From Euborellia annulipes (taxonomy: Eukaryota; Arthropoda; Insecta; Dermaptera; Anisolabididae), in contig JAKCPI010007775.1 of assembly GCA_023213315.1 (NCBI GenBank), positions 62,001 to 126,000 of the forward strand: 64,000 bases of DNA. The letters are read 5' to 3'. The position numbers and the translations under genes were made by a program. Below the pieces are notes generated by a model, which saw nothing but the letters and a program-made list of their open reading frames with translations, was not told where the DNA came from and searched no databases. This document shows positions 45,048 through 54,610 of this stretch, one piece after another. Within the stretch, counting starts at the first letter, position 1, and every line of letters starts with the position of its first letter.

Positions 45048-46630
45048 TCAAGTGATACAGAAAAAAAATAATTGGTCGCTCGACCATTTTGTAAAAAAAT
45101 ATTTTTTTTTCCCTAGATTCCTACATTATTTCTGAGTTCAAAGGTGATTTTAAAAATTTTTTATCTCTTTTGGTACTGCTACGGCGGCCATTTTTGTTTT
45201 GCGAAACGCGCTAATTTTGGCGTATTTAAGGGTTTGCATTAACTTGTATAACTCGGAAACCATTAATTCTAGAGTGATGAAACAAAAACCATTTTAATCA
45301 GGAAGAAACAGCCTAAATATTATGTCCAGTACATATTTACTGAAATATGCATCAAAAACAGTCCGCAACCCAATCAACATTTGGGTAAGAAAACGGAAAA
45401 ATTTCAATTTTTGAAGGCATATTACCTTTGGAAAGAATACAATCTCAGGCTTGATTTTCAGGTTTACAAAAAAAAAAAAACTTTGTACATTTATTCAAAA
45501 TTTCCGGCTTATTTATAAATTTCATTTTAATAAAGAATATTAAAAATTCCACATTTTCTTCATAATCAGTTGCTAGTGAGGTTATGAAGCACTTAACATT
45601 ACTACTGTCCGGTACAGGAATAAAACACTAACCAGTAAAAAATAATTTGTACATATTTCTATGTCAAGAAAACATTGTCTTTTAAAACAGTGTGTGTTTG
45701 TGTAATTTTTAATATTCTTTATTAAAATGAAATTTATAAGTAAGCCAGAAATATTGAATAAATGTATAAAGTTTTTTTTTTTTGTAAACCTGAAAATAAC
45801 GTGATAAAGTTATTTAAAATTTCAAACATTCATATTATTTTACATCAAAAGCAAGGCATTACATTTAAATAGGTTAAGTTTACATTTAAGTAAAATAATT
45901 GCCTACACCTGTAACTTAATCTAAGCTATCTACAGTACTAGGGGTATTGGCCGAGCTTATGGGTTTTTTGTGATTTTCATGATATTGTAACTTGGCTTAA
46001 AACAAAATCTCAAAGATGAAATTTATACAGTAGTATAACAACCATAAGAGGGTTTGCTGGTAAAAATTTCAGATTTTTAAACTTTGTCCCAACAAAGATA
46101 TTGAGACTCAAAATTTGAATTTTTTGAAAAATTTCAGTTTTTAAAAATTTGTAGCTCTTAAAGGAATTAAGTTTCAGGGTTGATATTTAAAATACATGCA
46201 GTACTAGTGTATAGCTACACACAAAAAAAAAATCAAGCCTGAGATTGTATTCTTTCCAAAGGTAATATGCCTTCAAAAATTGAAATTTTTCCGTTTTCTT
46301 ACCCAAATGTTGATTGGGTTGCGGACTGTTTTTGATGCATATTTCAGTAAATATGTACTGGACATAATATTTAGGCTGTTTCTTCCTGATTAAAATGGTT
46401 TTTGTTTCATCACTCTAGAATTAGTGGTTTCCGAGTTATACAAGTTAATGCAAACCCTTAAATACGCCAAAATTAGCGCGTTTCGCAAAACAAAAATGGC
46501 CGCCGTAGCAGTACCAAAAGAGATAAAAAATTTTTTAAATGACTTTTGAACTCAGAAATAATGTAGGAATCTAGGGAAAAAAAATTATTTTTTTACAAAA
46601 TGGTCGATCGACCCCTGCTGTATCACTTGA
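45048..46630. mobile_element. 1.6-kb foldback element with about 410-bp arms
   Basis: Arms 45048-45460 and about 46229-46630 are inverted copies; outermost are TCAAGTGATACAG and CTGTATCACTTGA. Both arms contain ACGGCGGCCATTTTTG or its inverse and AACCCAATCAACATTTGGG. Inside is a second inverted pair (about 45465-45558 and 45700-45790) around AAGAATATTAAAAATT. The remaining 430 bp is A/T-rich with no frame. No target duplication was resolved, and the left arm has lost the GGGGTCGA seen in the right. The family is unknown. Confidence 0.65.
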
Positions 46631-46937
46631 AATGGATAGACCCATAAGCAAGAATTAAACGCTTTGTATCAAGAATCGGTTTCTGGGGATGTATAGAAAA
46701 ATCAAAACAGATTTTTATTTCATATAAGAAATAATAATTTCTTGTTTTATTAATTGCACCTTTTAGTTGTCCAATTGTCCATCTAGAATGTTCTTGATTT
46801 GACCGATAAATTCGTGATCTCGATATGAGAGACGTTTCTCCCGATGAATAGAATAGCAATCTTTTTGAATTCAAATAGCCAAATGCGGTACTGTGGTCAT
46901 GTGGCAAGGTAGGCCGAATACAAATTGGGAGATCCAA
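46623..46937 (-). CDS. Unassigned 104-aa frame
   Basis: An uninterrupted minus-strand frame begins MDLPICIRPTLPHDHST, continues YSSGETSLISRSRIYRSN and ends in the border of the foldback element. Its composition is more protein-like (Ser, Arg, Thr, few homopolymers) than other frames here, which is unusual in A/T-rich DNA. I recognise no domain, and there is no polyadenylation or splice evidence. Immediately downstream on the plus strand, TTTTTATTTTATTTTAG (about 46978-46995) looks like a 3' splice site. It may be a chance frame or an exon relic. Confidence 0.2.
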   Translation of the reverse strand: MDLPICIRPTLPHDHSTAFGYLNSKRLLFYSSGETSLISRSRIYRSNQEHSRWTIGQLKGAINKTRNYYFLYEIKICFDFSIHPQKPILDTKRLILAYGSIHFK

Positions 46938-47755
46938 GGTTACAGTACCGGCGATATCAATCTTTTCGGCTTTTGTGATTTTTATTTTATTTTAGGAACT
47001 TCATTTGTAGCACAAGTGTCTATGCTGCAGAGCACCAGGTTTCTCTTTAATTCAATTCTTCGGAGAAAAGGAAATAAAAAAAACCATTAACATTTGTGGG
47101 CAATACAACAAAACAATAGAATATTGAAAATTGACAAAAAATAATATAATTATCTTCAACGTTTGTTGTAAAATGAAAACAATTTCATTTTCCCAAAGAA
47201 GTGGTGGTGGTTGTGTTTATTTGGAAGATGTTTTTATGAACGAAGAGAACCTGAAAAAAAAAGATGGATATTACTAATAAATAATCATTGTTAGAGATTT
47301 CTTTAAATCACTTACATTTCTCAAATTTAAACTCTCTAGGATTGTTGGAATTTCAGTTTATTTCAATGTAACAAATAATATGTTTTCGATATAATAGTCT
47401 TGCTTGGAAATTTGTTAAAAAAAGGGAGGAAAAAAATCGCAATATGACTCAATGCTTTGCCATTTGAGCTCACACTCTCCCTCTAAATGGACTGATGATG
47501 GTTATATTTCATTAAAACCGAAACTGTTTCCTCAAATGAGAGTTTCATTTCGTGGAGACCAACTGCCTGGCTGCTCGCTCCATTAGCTTCTTATTGTTTA
47601 ATACAACAGCCACTTTATTTCTTCAAATTTTGTTCATTAAAGTTTGATGACGTTTAAAATGTCACCGCCTAAAGGAAAAACGTAATAATATAAATTATAA
47701 TCAGAGATATGGAATATTAGTAAATGTACTGTACTATAATTTAAATGATATTTAC
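46938..47755. other. No gene recognised
   Basis: A/T-rich sequence with one mixed-composition patch at about 47545-47605 (GTGGAGACCAACTGCCTGGC). No element borders were seen. Confidence 0.45.
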
Positions 47756-47997
47756 TTAAATAGGATCCTCTTGATTGCGCTCTCTGAAGATTGAAGATTG
47801 AAGTGCCGCCACGCCGATCAGCCCCAGAAGCCCAACCGTCCCAAATCTAAAAGAAAAGAAGAAAAAAAAGAAATAATACACAAATCAAATTAAAAAAATT
47901 TCAATTATAATACTGTCTAATAATTAACTTACCATGTAGACTGCTTCTTTGCGCCCAACGATGTCTTGATGTCTAACCTAATGCCCAACAGACTCAT
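47756..47997 (-). CDS. Candidate host exon pair with an 86-bp intron
   Basis: On the minus strand, exon 1 opens ATGAGTCTGTTGGGC (47997) and encodes MSLLGIRLDIKTSLGAKKQ, then reaches a strong 5' splice site, CATG/GTAAGT (GT at 47932-47931). A long pyrimidine tract ends TTCTTTTAG (AG at 47848-47847). The next exon contains FGTVGLLGLIGVAALQSSIF, a membrane-segment-like stretch, ending RERNQEDPI and stop at 47758-47756. The obvious junction puts TG+A, a stop, between these frames; a weaker donor (GCA/GTCTAC) would join them. Another frame (RHQDIVGRKEAVYM then IWDGWASGADRRGG) is open across the strong junction. The splice signals are real-looking; the frame is unresolved. Confidence 0.3.
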
Positions 47998-49440
47998 TCA
48001 CAGCTCGTGTTTGAATGTACAAGAGAAATGCATAAAAAGACTCAAAGCAAAGATTTATAAGTAAATAGAAAAGCTAACTAAGCTTTCTAATTACGTATAA
48101 AAACAAATGCTTTAAGCATTTTATTACGCATTAATCTTATCCATTAAAACATGAGATATGAAAAAGTCCATCCCTCTATGGCTGAGGTAGCCATCTAGCT
48201 CTTCAGCGACGACCCTCTTCTTTCTTGAGACGATCGCGATACGCGAAACACTCCCGAGAAAGCATGTGAGCTTTCATTTCACATATACGGTAAATCGGAA
48301 CGAATCGGGAAAACGCGCCCAAAACCCCTAGGAAAGTTGAAGAGGAAAAGAAGGATTCCTACATGGATTTATTTACGCGTAGATCAATTAATTTCTACCC
48401 ACCTACCTAATCACAATAAATACTAGCGAACTAAGGAGCAGAGATTAATTGATCAAATTTCGAACCGAGTTAGGAAGGGAGCCCGAGAAGTACCATACTA
48501 AAGATTTGTTTTGGTTGCTCATCTCAGTAAGAGAATGTCGTTGTTTCAAATGCCTGCTGAAAAAAAAAGAACCCTAATAGCTAACGACACATCCTAACCA
48601 GAACTCCTAACATTTGAAAACATTAAACTTATTCTTTACTGAAACAACCAGCCCAAATCGTCAGCAGAGACTTCCAGAGGGCTCCAGAGAAAGAAGAAAA
48701 GTTTCTTTCTCTCACAAATTAGAAACGATGGATAGAGGAATGAATTCTCTTAGTTCTCTTGGAAATTGGTCAAAAGTGAAATGACACTCTCCTGGGAGTC
48801 CCTGCCTAATTATGCGATATTCCTGAATATCGCAAACCTATTGGGGGAGACAAACAAACAACGAACGACACCTATGCCAGGATGAGATGCCAATTCACAA
48901 TTCACCTCAATCCAAGAGAAGGTCAGAGAACCCTTTGATGGCCTAAACCCCCTTAAATAAAGTAAGTCATACATGCATGCATGCATAAGCGCAGAGATTT
49001 TTATTTATTCGCCCTCCTAAAATACCTATTTTATATCCTATTTATAAAGAATTGTGTGTATTTAAATAGCTTAAAATTAAATAAACTTAGAGGTAAGGTA
49101 AGGAGAGATAGAGAGATAGACCCCAAATACACACAATCCTTTGCCTAATATTCTAATAGCTAAGCTCTAAAACATTTGAAACGTCTCATAGAAGATGTTG
49201 CTCCAGCGTTGAGAGAGAGACAGTTCCGGAACGTTGGATACACTTAAAACTAAACCCTACTTACAATCACAAATAGTTGTACTTCCATTACCATCTCTCT
49301 CTTTCTCCTGAAAAAGAAACTCTGAAAAGATTAGAGAAATAACATCCTAAATAACTCTAACAATCTAACTAAAATATGAAATTTAAGCCGGATTATAAAA
49401 AAAAAAAATAAAAATTTTGAAAATCCCCTAGCTAGCTTAC
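47998..49440. other. Repeat-poor stretch, possible introns or upstream region of a minus-strand gene
   Basis: Unlike the rest of the window, this 1.4 kb shows none of the repeat families. Composition is mixed, with CGATCGCGATACGCGAAAC (about 48223-48250) CG-rich. A 4-bp ATGC repeat (48972-48986) is present. No long frame was seen. Its freedom from insertions, between two candidate exons, is the main reason to suspect selective constraint. Confidence 0.4.
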
Positions 49441-49654
49441 TCTGCGTTTATGCTAAATGAGTATACAAGCCTCAATATTCTGCAGGCGACCACGAACGAA
49501 GCGAAGCACTCGTTGCGTTGACACTGCGCCGACTGAAGTGATGAAGTCCTCTGCACAAATCTTCCGTTGATAATCACTTTCACTGCACTGCACTATCACA
49601 AGTTCTTTGCTTCTTATCACTGCATAAAACACATCGGATGGCCTCAACTCCAAT
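49441..49654 (-). CDS. Candidate host exon, 66-aa frame
   Basis: On the minus strand a strong 3' splice site, TCTTCTTTGTTTACAG, ends at 49655. It opens a frame LELRPSDVFYAVIRSKELV continuing CSESDYQRKICAEDFITSVG to a stop at 49455-49453. A usable 5' splice site, CGCAGA/GTAAGC, lies just past it (GT at 49440-49439). The stop lies inside the exon, so if coding it would be terminal; otherwise it could be a 5' untranslated exon of the candidate gene at 47756-47997. No domain is recognised. Confidence 0.3.
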
Positions 49655-49872
49655 CTGTAAACAAAGAAGATTCAATTACAACATATAGTTTTATAAACAC
49701 AGATATCTAATATAATAAAAGAGATTTGAAGGCGCATTGATTACATCCATTGAACAAAACCCTTAATATTAATAGATCAATGAATAAAGAAAGCAATTTG
49801 TTTAAGTTCAGATAGCCGAAACGTTACCATAGTATTTTTAAAAAATTTATTAGTATTATTTAATAAATAAAT

Positions 49873-50083
49873 ATGAGTGACAATATTAAATCACACCCAT
49901 GCGTTTTCTACATGTGATTATTTCATTGTTTTTAAATAAATATTATATATACTTCTTAATGGAAACTTTCATGGTCCAAACCTGAGAAAATTTCTAATAA
50001 AGATTTTCATTTTCTTTTATAAAAACATTGAAATAATCACAAGTAGAAAACGCATGGGTGGGACTTGATATTGTCCTTCACTG
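49873..50083. mobile_element. TA-flanked palindromic MITE (ACAGTGAGGGACA family), older copy
   Basis: The ends TGAGTGACAATATTAAATC and TTGTCCTTCACTG are inverted. The inner arms CCCATGCGTTTTCTAC and GTAGAAAACGCATGGG pair precisely. TA lies outside both ends. Its interior (GAAACTTTCATGGTCCAAAC) matches the MITE at 56714. The left terminus has lost bases, so it is older or damaged. Confidence 0.65.
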
Positions 50084-50284
50084 TACATTTAACTATTTTT
50101 GTATGTTTATTTGTTGGTAGTTAAAACGTCTCATGCACCAAACCCTTGATCATACTAGGAAATACTCCCATACTGCACACAATTGCATTGCATTTTACAA
50201 AGAGAATTGAAGGGAGAATTCTTTCAAGTATCACATTCAAATAGATATATAGGCTATATTGTTTTAGAAAGTTCATTCTTTCGT
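50084..50284. other. Spacer, no gene
   Basis: A/T-rich sequence without recognisable elements. Confidence 0.4.
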
Positions 50285-51262
50285 TTTATTTAACACGCTT
50301 GTCCGCGGGTTCGGACCCAGGCAGTCCGATGATTTTATTTAAGCCATTTGGATTCCAGATGGCTTAAAAAGAAATTGATTTTAAACCGAAAACTAACAAG
50401 ATTTTTCGTATCTTTCTTTAAGCTAGAGATTACTTGTCGATGTTGTTAGCAGATGGTACGCTGTAGGAGTTATTAAAAGACAAATTTATCCTTTGGCTTT
50501 TATTCAGGGAAACTTAACTTGGCCGACCAATGTGCGCATTAACTATTGGTTTCGGTTTCAAAGGAAACCATTTTCAAGGCCTGGAAATAAAAATAATAAA
50601 AATACAATTTTGTTCTCATCGCAACTTCACAACAGAAGGGATTACAGCAGTGTTGACAGTAGATTGTTGGAAAAACATATATATACAATTATAATATGGT
50701 TGGTTATTGGACCCACCTCAGTTCCCAAAATGTTTTCGTAAATGCATGCTGGTGCCTCATTTACGAAAACTTTTTGGGAACTGAGGTGGGTCAAATAACC
50801 AACCATATTATAATTGTATATATATGTTTTTCCAACAATCCACTGTCAACACTGCTGTAATCCCTTCTGTTGTGAAGTTGCGATGAGAACAAAATTGTAT
50901 TTTTATTATTTTTATTTCCAGGCCTTGAAAATGGTTTCCTTTGAAACCGAAACCAATAGTTAATGCGCACATTGGTCGGCCAAGTTAAGTTTCCCTGAAT
51001 AAAAGCCAAAGGATAAATTTGTCTTTTAATAACTCCTACAGCGTACCATCTGCTAACAACTTCGACAAGTAATCTCTAGCTTAAAGAAAGAAAGTTAAAT
51101 AGAAATGCCTGAACCCCAAATTGATATATTAATTACAACGGTTATCGTCAGTCTTAAATGGCCTAAGTTGCCGAAAAGACTGTGTGAATGTGTGTGTGTG
51201 AGTGTGAGTGTGAATGAGAAAGAAGTGTGAATGTTTTTTAATAAAAAAAAAAAAAAAACACG
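50285..51262 (+). mobile_element. SINE-1 copy interrupted by a foldback element
   Basis: The left part (50285-50370) holds the B-box region CGCGGGTTCGGACCCAGGCA and the palindrome ATTTAAGCCATTTGG ... CCAGATGGCTTAAA. The right part (about 51097-51262) resumes AGAAATGCCTGAACCCC, CTTAAATGGCCTAAGTTGCC, AAAAGACTGTGTGAATGTG and ends GTGTGAATG with a poly(A) tail. Together they make one SINE-1. Its middle holds the 334-bp-arm foldback at 50411-51091 and some extra bases (50371-50410) not seen elsewhere. Confidence 0.65.
50411..51091. mobile_element. Near-perfect foldback with 334-bp arms and a 13-bp loop
   Basis: Arms 50411-50744 and 50758-51091 are both exactly 334 bp and differ by only a few bases that I can see (for example GGACCCACC versus GGGTCAAAT in the inverse arm). 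The loop is CATGCTGGTGCCT. Because the arms match, each carries the same roughly 72-residue frame starting MAFIQGNLTWPTNVRINYW, on opposite strands; it has no known motif and is probably incidental. Near-identity of the arms implies a recent origin or ongoing arm-to-arm gene conversion. Confidence 0.85.
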
Positions 51263-51647
51263 CTTGTCGACATTTTGGCCGATATTCTGGCCTTCATCGG
51301 GACCGTAAAAATTATAAAATGCACGCAACAACAACAAAATTACAAATACAATACATGAGTGTGAGTGTGAATGAGAAAGAAGTGTGAATGTTTTTTAATA
51401 AAAAAAAAAAAAAAAAACACGCTTGTCGACATTTTGGCCGATATTCTGGCCTTCATCGGGACCGTAAAAATTATAAAATGCACGCAACAACAACAAAATT
51501 ACAAATACAATACATTTGTATTAAGAAAATTCTAACTAGTAGTTTATTTCTTGGACAGGTTTAACGGATGGTATGTATATATAATTTTCTTAATATAATT
51601 ATTGGACTGCATCCACACTCTTTCATTTTAAAATACATTTGTAGTAC

Positions 51648-51690
<43 letters not shown>

Positions 51691-51815
51691 GGCTTATTTA
51701 GGGAAATAAAAATTGTGTTTATATAATTTTTACAATTTAACTTTATATCTGTAAACAAAAAAGATAAACATTGTCATCACATCTTATTTTCCAACTAAGC
51801 CACTTATTGATATAC
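51072..51815. repeat. Segment duplicated at 53692-54134, with an internal tandem duplication
   Basis: It starts CTCTAGCTTAAAGAAAGAAA and runs through the SINE-1 3' half, the minus-strand CGACATTTTGGCCGATATTC motif, a TA tract (about 51654-51686) and AAGTGGCTTATTTAGGGAAA. A 157-159-bp unit is repeated in tandem: 51200-51356 and 51357-51515, differing mainly in poly(A) length. The copy at 53692 has only one unit. Confidence 0.75.
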
Positions 51816-51857
51816 AAGTTGAGAAAGGCGCGGCTTCGCCGCGCCCATCTCAACTTG
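51815..51857. terminator. Helitron 3' terminal stem-loop
   Basis: A hairpin of 17 paired bases: CAAGTTGAG (51815-51823) pairs CTCAACTTG (51849-51857), then a 3-base mismatch on each side, then GGCGCGGC (51827-51834) pairs GCCGCGCC (51838-51845) over the 3-base loop TTC. The inner 8 bp are all G/C in a very A/T-rich region. Helitron 3' hairpins are thought to act as rolling-circle termination signals; here that role is inferred. Confidence 0.65.
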
Positions 51858-52131
51858 CCCTGGCGGGCGGCGTCTCGATACGTGATCAGTAGTTTTTCTC
51901 TTAATTTTAAAGCCTATATTATTTTTGCCTAAATGAAAATACAATGAATTAAGTTTAAAATTTGAGTATTCGCCCTGCCTGGCCTCTGGGTTTTGAAGGC
52001 CATGAGAAAATTACGGGCAAGAAGCAAGCCTAAATTTCCCTTTAATAAACTGATTCGAGCCAACGGGCATGCAAATGAAATCAGGCGGACAGGGACCTAT
52101 TAAAAAAAATCAAGAATTTTAAAATAAAAAT

Positions 52132-52900
52132 TTCGGGGGTGGGGCAATACACAAAAAGTCTTTAAACTTTCAAACCCCTTGATAGATATTCATTCAAGAA
52201 TTTTAAATACAAAAAAGAATGTTAAAATTTGAAGAAACAGAACAATTAAAAATTTCGGGAGGTGGGGGGCAATTACACAAAAAATATTTAAACTTTTAAA
52301 TCCCTTGATAGATATTCATTCAAGAATTTTAAATCCAAAAAAGCATGTTAATATTTGAAGAAATAGAAGAATTAAAAATTTCGGGGGGGGGGGGGGCAAT
52401 TACACAAAAAATATTTAAACTTTTAAATCCCTTGATAGATATTCATTCAAGAATTTTAAATCCAAAAAAGCATGTTAATATTTGAAAAAACAGAAGAATT
52501 AAAAATTTCGGGGGGGGGGGGGGCAATTACACAAAAAATCTTTCAACTTTTAAATCCCTTGATAGATATTCATTCAAGAATTTTAAATTCAAAAAAGCAT
52601 ATTTATATTTGAAGAAACAGAAGAATTAAAAATTTCGGGGGGGGGGGGGGGCAATTACACAAAAAATCTTTCAACTTTTAAACCCCTTGATAGATATTCA
52701 TTCAAGAATTTTAAATCCAAAAAAGCATGTTAATATTTGAAGAAACAGAAGAATTAAATTTTTCGGAGGGAGGGGGGGGCAATTATACAAAAAATATTTA
52801 AATTTTTAAATCCCTTGATAGATATTCATTCAAGAATTTTAAATCCAAAAAAGCATGTTAATATTTGAAGAAATAGATGAATTAAAAATTTCGGGGGGGG
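52132..52900. repeat. Minisatellite, six units of 122-128 bp with G tracts
   Basis: Unit starts (TTCGG) fall at about 52132, 52254, 52380, 52507, 52634, 52762 and 52890. Each unit holds a G run of about 5-14, CAATTACACAAAAAATATTT, CCCTTGATAGATATTCATTC and AAAAAAGCATGTTAATATTT. Unit length rises from about 122 to 128 as the G run grows. The array lies wholly inside the Helitron, consistent with internal tandem repeats known in non-autonomous Helitron/Helentron families. Confidence 0.85.
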
Positions 52901-53290
52901 GGGGGCTGCCGAATTTAAAAAAAACTCTGAAACAACGAATTTAGATTCTTATCAAGGGAAGGCTTTAGGGAAGAAACCAAATTGATATCTCTTCTGGTTA
53001 AAAAAAAATTTGAATTTGCCTCTCCGGCTCCGCCCTCTCTGTATTTCGCCAATCAGCGCTATCCCTGAGGCCTGATTGGTTGTTTCACACATCGGACACG
53101 GTTTAAGGCAATTATATATAAGTATGATGATGATTTATATTTGTAAAAAGAAAAAAAAAATGTAGCAGAGATGTATTGTATTTGTAATTTTGTGTGCATT
53201 TTATAATTGTTAAGGTCCTGATGAAGGCCGGAATATCGGTCGAAACGTCGACAAGTGTGTAAAATAAAGAGAAAGATAAATATATAATTT

Positions 53291-53567
53291 TTCTTTATGC
53301 TTTTGGCCTCCTTGAATCTCTTCCCTACTCATTCATTATACATTCAGCCACTTCGCCTGAAACTAATAATAATAAAAAATGTGATTGGGTGGGCTTGGGC
53401 TGACTTGTAAAATATTTAGTTGAGATCAATTTTAAATATTAACTTCAATGTTTAATTTATTATTATATTTACCGGTAAATAAAAGCCTAGAAATAAATTT
53501 CACCTAATGTATCAAATTATAGGCAAGAAATGGCCTATTCGGATAGGTGATATCACATAGCCCAATT

Positions 53568-53619
<52 letters not shown>

Positions 53620-53691
53620 GGGGGCCCTAACCACAGGGCTAAATGGGCTATAGCCCCAGGGCGCAAGCCTTTTGGGGGCGGCAATATCTAT
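53291..53691. other. Spacer with a (TA)n tract
   Basis: The first 150 bp (to about 53440) are repeated at 54276-54412. A pure TA run occupies about 53571-53616. CAGGGCTAAATGGGC and GCCCCAGGGCGCAAGCC (53633-53670) resemble a hAT end; no partner was found. Confidence 0.5.
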
Positions 53692-54412
53692 ATCTCTAGC
53701 TTAAAGAAAGAAAGTTAAATAGAAATGCCTGAACCCCAAATTGATATATTAATTACAACGGTTATCGTCAAAGTCTTAAATGGCCTAAGTTGCCGAAAAG
53801 ACTGTGTGAATGTGTGAGTGTGAGTGTGAATGAGAAAGAAGCGTGAATGTTTTTTAATAAAAAAAAAAAAAAAAAACACGCTTGTCGACATTTTGGCCGA
53901 TATTCTGGCCTTCATCGGGACCGTAAAAATTATAAAATGCACGCAACAACAAAATTACAAATACAATACATTTGTAGTACATTTATATATATATATATAA
54001 ATATAAGTGGCTTATTTAGGGAAATAAAAATTGTGTTTATATAATTTTTACAATTTAACTTTATATCTGTAAACAAAAAAAGATAAACATTGTCATCACA
54101 TCTTATTTTCCAACTAAGCCACTTATTGATATATTTATATTTGTAAAAAGAAAAAAAAAAAATGTAGCAGAGATGTATTGTATTTGTAATTTTGTGTGCA
54201 TTTTATAATTGTTAAGGTCCTGGAATATCGGTCGAAACGTCGACAAGTGTGTAAAATAAAGAGAAAGATAAATATATAATTTTTCTTTATGCTTTTGGCC
54301 TCCTTGAATCTTTTCACTACTCATTCATTATACATTCAGCCACTTCGCCTGAAACTAATAATAATAAAAAATGTGATTGGGTGGGCTTGGGCTGACTTGT
54401 AAAATATTTAAA
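53692..54412. repeat. Second copy of the 51072-53440 segment, without the Helitron
   Basis: It contains, in order, the SINE-1 3' half, the CGACATTTTGGCCGATATTC motif, TAGTACATTTATATAT, AAGTGGCTTATTTAGGG, and then directly TTTATATTTGTAAAAAG and GTTAAGGTCCTGGAATATCG. The second tandem unit, the Helitron and 13 bases of the CTGATGAAGGCCG box are missing. It gives the empty site for the Helitron and shows that the duplication predates the Helitron insertion, or that the Helitron was lost precisely. Confidence 0.75.
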
Positions 54413-54610
54413 CTGACAGCGAGAAATGATATTATTTTATGCGATTGCTAGACTAGTCTGAGTCTCGTAACTTCTTTATTTTTAAATTTGGCCTAGTGTC
54501 ATTTTCGAGAATTTTATTTAACTTTCTTGATAAAATATCTTTAAAAAAATCTGCAGAAACTTTTGATTTTATGTTTAACGTATTCCTCGGAAGTGAATTG
54601 ATTGTGGGCC
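54413..54610. repeat. Fragment of the piggyBac-like element
   Basis: CTTGATAAAATATCTTTAAA and AACGTATTCCTCGGAAGTGA match the 37450-37622 part of the element at 37080. The preceding 100 bp align more loosely. It stops at GAATTGATTGTGGGCCAGAC, where one arm of a family A hairpin follows. Confidence 0.6.

Larger units (their letters stand above)
51815..53133 (-). mobile_element. Non-autonomous Helitron with minisatellite array, borders set by an empty site
   Basis: The duplicated flank at 54120-54150 lacks this 1,319-bp segment and reads straight through GATATATTTATATTTG, so the insertion lies between A and T, the Helitron target. On the minus strand it starts TCATCATCATACTTATATAT and ends with a hairpin GGCGCGGC-GAA-GCCGCGCC, then TTTCTCAACTTG. 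The inner stem stops 12 bases before the end, as in Helitrons; an outer stem CAAGTTGAG/CTCAACTTG encloses it. The terminal CTTG differs from the usual CTRR. It has no RepHel gene. Confidence 0.7.
51258..53290. mobile_element. Penelope-like terminal motifs in inverted arrangement around a Helitron
   Basis: Minus-strand motifs at about 51262-51350 and 51420-51510 face a plus-strand motif at 53169-53262. The plus copy reads CTGATGAAGGCCGG, AATATC, GGTC, GAAACGTCGACAAGTG, with GGCC pairing GGUC. The minus copies carry ATTTTGGCCGATATTCTGGC, where the GAAAC box is mutated. Downstream of the plus motif, GTAAAATAAAGAGAAAGA contains an AATAAA. If real, this is the shell of a Penelope-like insertion whose interior now holds the Helitron. 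Confidence 0.45.

Noticed and set aside
50493..51009. The same 72-82-aa frame on both strands
   Set aside because: It duplicates because the arms of the foldback are identical; no domain is recognised and neither frame has gene context.
52132..52900. A CRISPR array
   Set aside because: Units are contiguous 122-128-bp tandem repeats with no unique spacers, in a eukaryotic Helitron.
13971..53290. Calling the CTGATGA..GAAA motifs functional hammerhead ribozymes
   Set aside because: The core is present, but copies at 13971, 34.9 and 53.2 kb have an extra base between CTGATGA and stem II, several have substitutions, and I could not draw convincing stems I and III with a UH cleavage site.
53571..53616. 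The (TA)n tracts as functional elements
   Set aside because: They are common microsatellites in this base composition, with no other evidence.
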